Shown here one piece after another: positions 6,730 through 7,787 of a DNA stretch of 7,787 bases. The notes beneath the pieces were generated by a model, which was not told the origin of the DNA, made no database searches, and saw only the letters and a program-made list of their open reading frames with translations. The position numbers were made by a program, and so were the translations under genes. The stretch comes from an uncultured Bacillota bacterium. GTDB taxonomy: Bacteria; Bacillota; Clostridia; Peptostreptococcales; Anaerovoracaceae. Position 1 is the stretch's first letter; each line of letters opens with the position of its first letter. The stretch is from assembly GCA_949287115.1 (NCBI GenBank), contig CASEFF010000198.1, forward strand, positions 1-7,787. Reading direction: 5' to 3'.

Positions 6730-6784
6730 CGACCAGACACCTCCTCGCTATATCAATTAAACCACAGTTATACTTTACAATCAA

Positions 6785-7303
6785 CTATTTGAGCGCAGCT
6801 TCTATAGTCTCGATCATTACCGCGTTAGTAGCCTTCTCGTCGATCTCTATGTTGTTTTCCTTAGCGAACTCTATGAGCTCAGCTTTTCTCATGGATTTCA
6901 ACGCAGGTTTCTTCGCCGGCTTTTCAGCGGTCTTCGCTTCCTCGGCTGCTGCAGGTGCGGCCTTTACCGTCTCAGCTGCTGCCGGAGCGCTCTTTCCGTC
7001 AATGGAAGTTATCTCCACCAGTGTATAAGGCTGTCTGTGTCCCTGCTTCTTTCTGTAATCCTTCTTTGCCTTATACTTGAAGATCACTACCTTCTTGCCC
7101 TTACCGTTCTCAACGACCTTTCCTTCGACCGTCGATCCCTCGACATAAGGTGTTCCTACTTTGGCGTCAGCACCTTCGCCTACGACGAGTACCTTATCGA
7201 ATACCACTTTCTCACCGTCTGCGATGCCGAGCTTTTCAACGGCGATCTGATCTCCGTTCTTTACTCTGTACTGCTTCCCGCCTGTTTCAATAATCGCGTA
7301 CAT
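6785..7303 (-). CDS. rplU: 50S ribosomal protein L21 (bL21) with C-terminal HeH/SAP-like extension
   Basis: Large-subunit protein that binds 23S rRNA. Residues 1-103 are a complete bL21: [14 protein letters not shown] start, [20 protein letters not shown] in the middle, and the basic [20 protein letters not shown] signature at about 75-94. The usual length is about 100-105 residues. Here 69 more follow: an Ala/Pro/Lys/Glu-rich flexible linker (104-135), then a helical module (136-172) with [17 protein letters not shown] and a closing helix, resembling helix-extended-helix, SAP or Rho-N domains that bind nucleic acid. The ATG at 7303 has AGGAGGT at 7314-7320 with 10-nt spacing. It is the first gene of the minus-strand operon, preceded by a structured leader and promoter. 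The module identity is by pattern only. Confidence 0.97.
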   Translation of the reverse strand: MYAIIETGGKQYRVKNGDQIAVEKLGIADGEKVVFDKVLVVGEGADAKVGTPYVEGSTVEGKVVENGKGKKVVIFKYKAKKDYRKKQGHRQPYTLVEITSIDGKSAPAAAETVKAAPAAAEEAKTAEKPAKKPALKSMRKAELIEFAKENNIEIDEKATNAVMIETIEAALK

Positions 7304-7396
7304 TTAGTTTCTTACCTCCTCTATCCAGTCTCGCCTATGCAAGGTACCGATCGCCTCTGCGTCCGGATTTGTCAACCTTTTTCGAGCGGCTTACAT
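7304..7396 (-). promoter_or_regulatory. Candidate L21 leader, autoregulatory 5' UTR of rplU-rpmA
   Basis: About 93 bases separate the predicted transcript start from the rplU ATG. The position fits the ribosomal protein L21 leader known from B. subtilis and other low-GC Gram-positives, thought to give feedback control. Two imperfect copies of one element (minus strand GCAGAGGCGA and GCATAGGCGA, plus-strand coordinates 7351-7360 and 7331-7340) lie 20 bases apart and flank GGTACC. TACCT (7342-7346) is complementary to AGGTA inside the ribosome binding region (7313-7317), so the leader could hide it. Assignment to the Rfam family is by context, not by covariance search. Confidence 0.6.
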
Positions 7397-7402
7397 CTAT
7401 AT

Positions 7403-7431
7403 ATATTACTATATGTGGTGCGGGTTGTAAA
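7403..7431 (-). promoter_or_regulatory. Promoter of the rplU-rpmA-obgE operon
   Basis: On the minus strand, TTTACA (7431-7426; five of six -35 consensus bases) is followed after 17 bases by TAATAT (7408-7403; four of six -10 bases) in an AT-rich patch. Transcription would start near 7396. A TTGACA at 7375-7370 lies further downstream, but no -10 follows it at a usable distance. Confidence 0.6.
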
Positions 7432-7484
7432 GGAAAATTTGGCGGATATTTTTCGACTTTTTGCGGGGTTGATTGTAAAATGAA

Positions 7485-7508
7485 ATATGACAAATGAAAA
7501 AGTCATAT
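7485..7508 (-). terminator. AT-rich hairpin after the small right-edge ORF, weak terminator
   Basis: ATATGAC (7485-7491) pairs with GTCATAT (7502-7508) over 7 bp with a 10-nt loop. On the minus strand the tract TTTCATTTTAC follows. A second GTCATAT at 7514-7520 offers an alternative partner. It lies 13 bases beyond the stop of the small ORF (7522) and before the rplU promoter, so it may separate the two units. The stem is low in GC and the call is tentative. Confidence 0.4.
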
Positions 7509-7521
7509 CAGATGTCATATA

Positions 7522-7701
7522 TTAATTTTCTTTTTCTATTAACGCCATAGGTAAATATAGCGGCGACAAACCCGATAGTGTGAAAATTGTTGTAACATAC
7601 GCAGACAACTGAGGATATGTTAAATGATCCGCTTCATTTCCGAGTTCATCAATTCTCTCATTGACATCATTTTCATCCTTTAAATCAAAAAAACCATTCA
7701 T
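7522..7701 (-). CDS. Hypothetical small protein, 59 residues
   Basis: Not recognised. The frame encodes 59 residues: an acidic N-terminal half (DLKDENDVNERIDELGNEAD, about 6-25) and a hydrophobic C-terminal half (about 32-55, YVTTIFTLSGLSPLYLPMAL) that could be a membrane segment or an amphipathic helix pair. There is no good ribosome binding site. However, the ATG overlaps the TGA of the preceding frame (ATGA, 7698-7701), the usual arrangement for translational coupling. The DNA is visibly richer in A and T than the neighbouring genes, with codons such as TTA, ATA and AAA common, which suggests acquired or decaying sequence. It could instead be the 3' part of one gene broken by a frameshift just before the TGA. 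An AT-rich hairpin follows it. Confidence 0.45.
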   Translation of the reverse strand: MNGFFDLKDENDVNERIDELGNEADHLTYPQLSAYVTTIFTLSGLSPLYLPMALIEKEN

Positions 7702-7787
7702 TTCAATGAAATATCGCCAAGCTCATTGTATATAAATGCTTTTGCCGTCTGACAGTTATTCATAGTCGCAATCGCAGTGCTTACGTA
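7698..7787 (-). CDS. C-terminal end of an unidentified gene running off the right edge
   Basis: The minus-strand frame is open from the window edge for 29 codons and ends in TGA at 7700-7698. The visible tail includes TMNNCQTAKAFIYNELGDISLK. It matches no family I know. Its stop overlaps the ATG of the next small ORF by ATGA, so the two look like consecutive genes of an operon, or two pieces of one frameshifted gene. The seven-base T run in the downstream ORF lies after the TGA, so an indel there could not explain the stop. The start is outside the window. Confidence 0.4.
   Translation of the reverse strand, partial: YVSTAIATMNNCQTAKAFIYNELGDISLK

Noticed and set aside
7370..7375. TTGACA on the minus strand in the rplU leader as a second promoter
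   Set aside because: No -10-like hexamer occurs 15-19 bases downstream; the stretch there is GC-rich and part of the structured leader.
7485..7520. Three copies of ATATGAC/GTCATAT as a CRISPR-like or operator array
   Set aside because: The copies are only seven bases, irregularly spaced and in opposite orientations; a weak AT-rich hairpin explains them better.

Overview
The window looks like a chromosomal segment from an anaerobic Firmicute, most likely class Clostridia. The evidence is the gene content (a clostridial-type TIGR03960/TIGR03936 radical-SAM pair, a small MntR/DtxR-type regulator, comEA, the rplU-rpmA-obg order), strong GGAGG ribosome binding sites throughout, and a leader upstream of rplU of the kind known in low-GC Gram-positives. 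Genus cannot be fixed from this sequence. It is largely conserved housekeeping DNA; only the right-hand ~300 bases look accessory.

Layout. Positions 1-184 hold no complete gene: inverted repeats, a strong 12-bp-stem terminator and a likely promoter. A short plus-strand pair follows: deoD (185-892) and a metal-responsive DtxR/MntR-type repressor (932-1303, TTG start). Everything else is on the minus strand. Read in its own direction from the right, the order is rplU (L21), rpmA (L27), obgE (ribosome-assembly GTPase), an HD-domain hydrolase, a B12-binding/radical-SAM protein (TIGR03960 type), its small partner (TIGR03936/DUF2344 type), then comEA. From obgE onward the genes overlap or sit tens of bases apart, so they look like one transcription unit fed by a promoter at about 7403-7431. 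A 9-bp hairpin between rpmA and obgE could reduce read-through. comEA has its own near-consensus promoter just after the DUF2344-like gene. comEA and the regulator converge with only 17 bp between them and no visible terminator.

How the genes fit together. L21, L27 and Obg form the classic large-subunit assembly cluster. The HD protein and the radical-SAM pair share its transcript but have no established link to it. DeoD serves purine salvage, the regulator probably senses Fe(II)/Mn(II), and ComEA is a DNA receptor for competence.

Most worth a second look: L21 carries an Ala/Lys-rich linker and a C-terminal helix-extended-helix/SAP-like module; L27 lacks the cleavable N-terminal extension expected in Firmicutes and no prp protease gene lies between rplU and rpmA; the rplU leader has an imperfect 20-nt repeat and can pair with its ribosome binding site; and a small AT-rich two-ORF cassette of unknown function with an ATGA overlap sits at the right edge. 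I found no clear evidence of a wholly new defence or mobile system.
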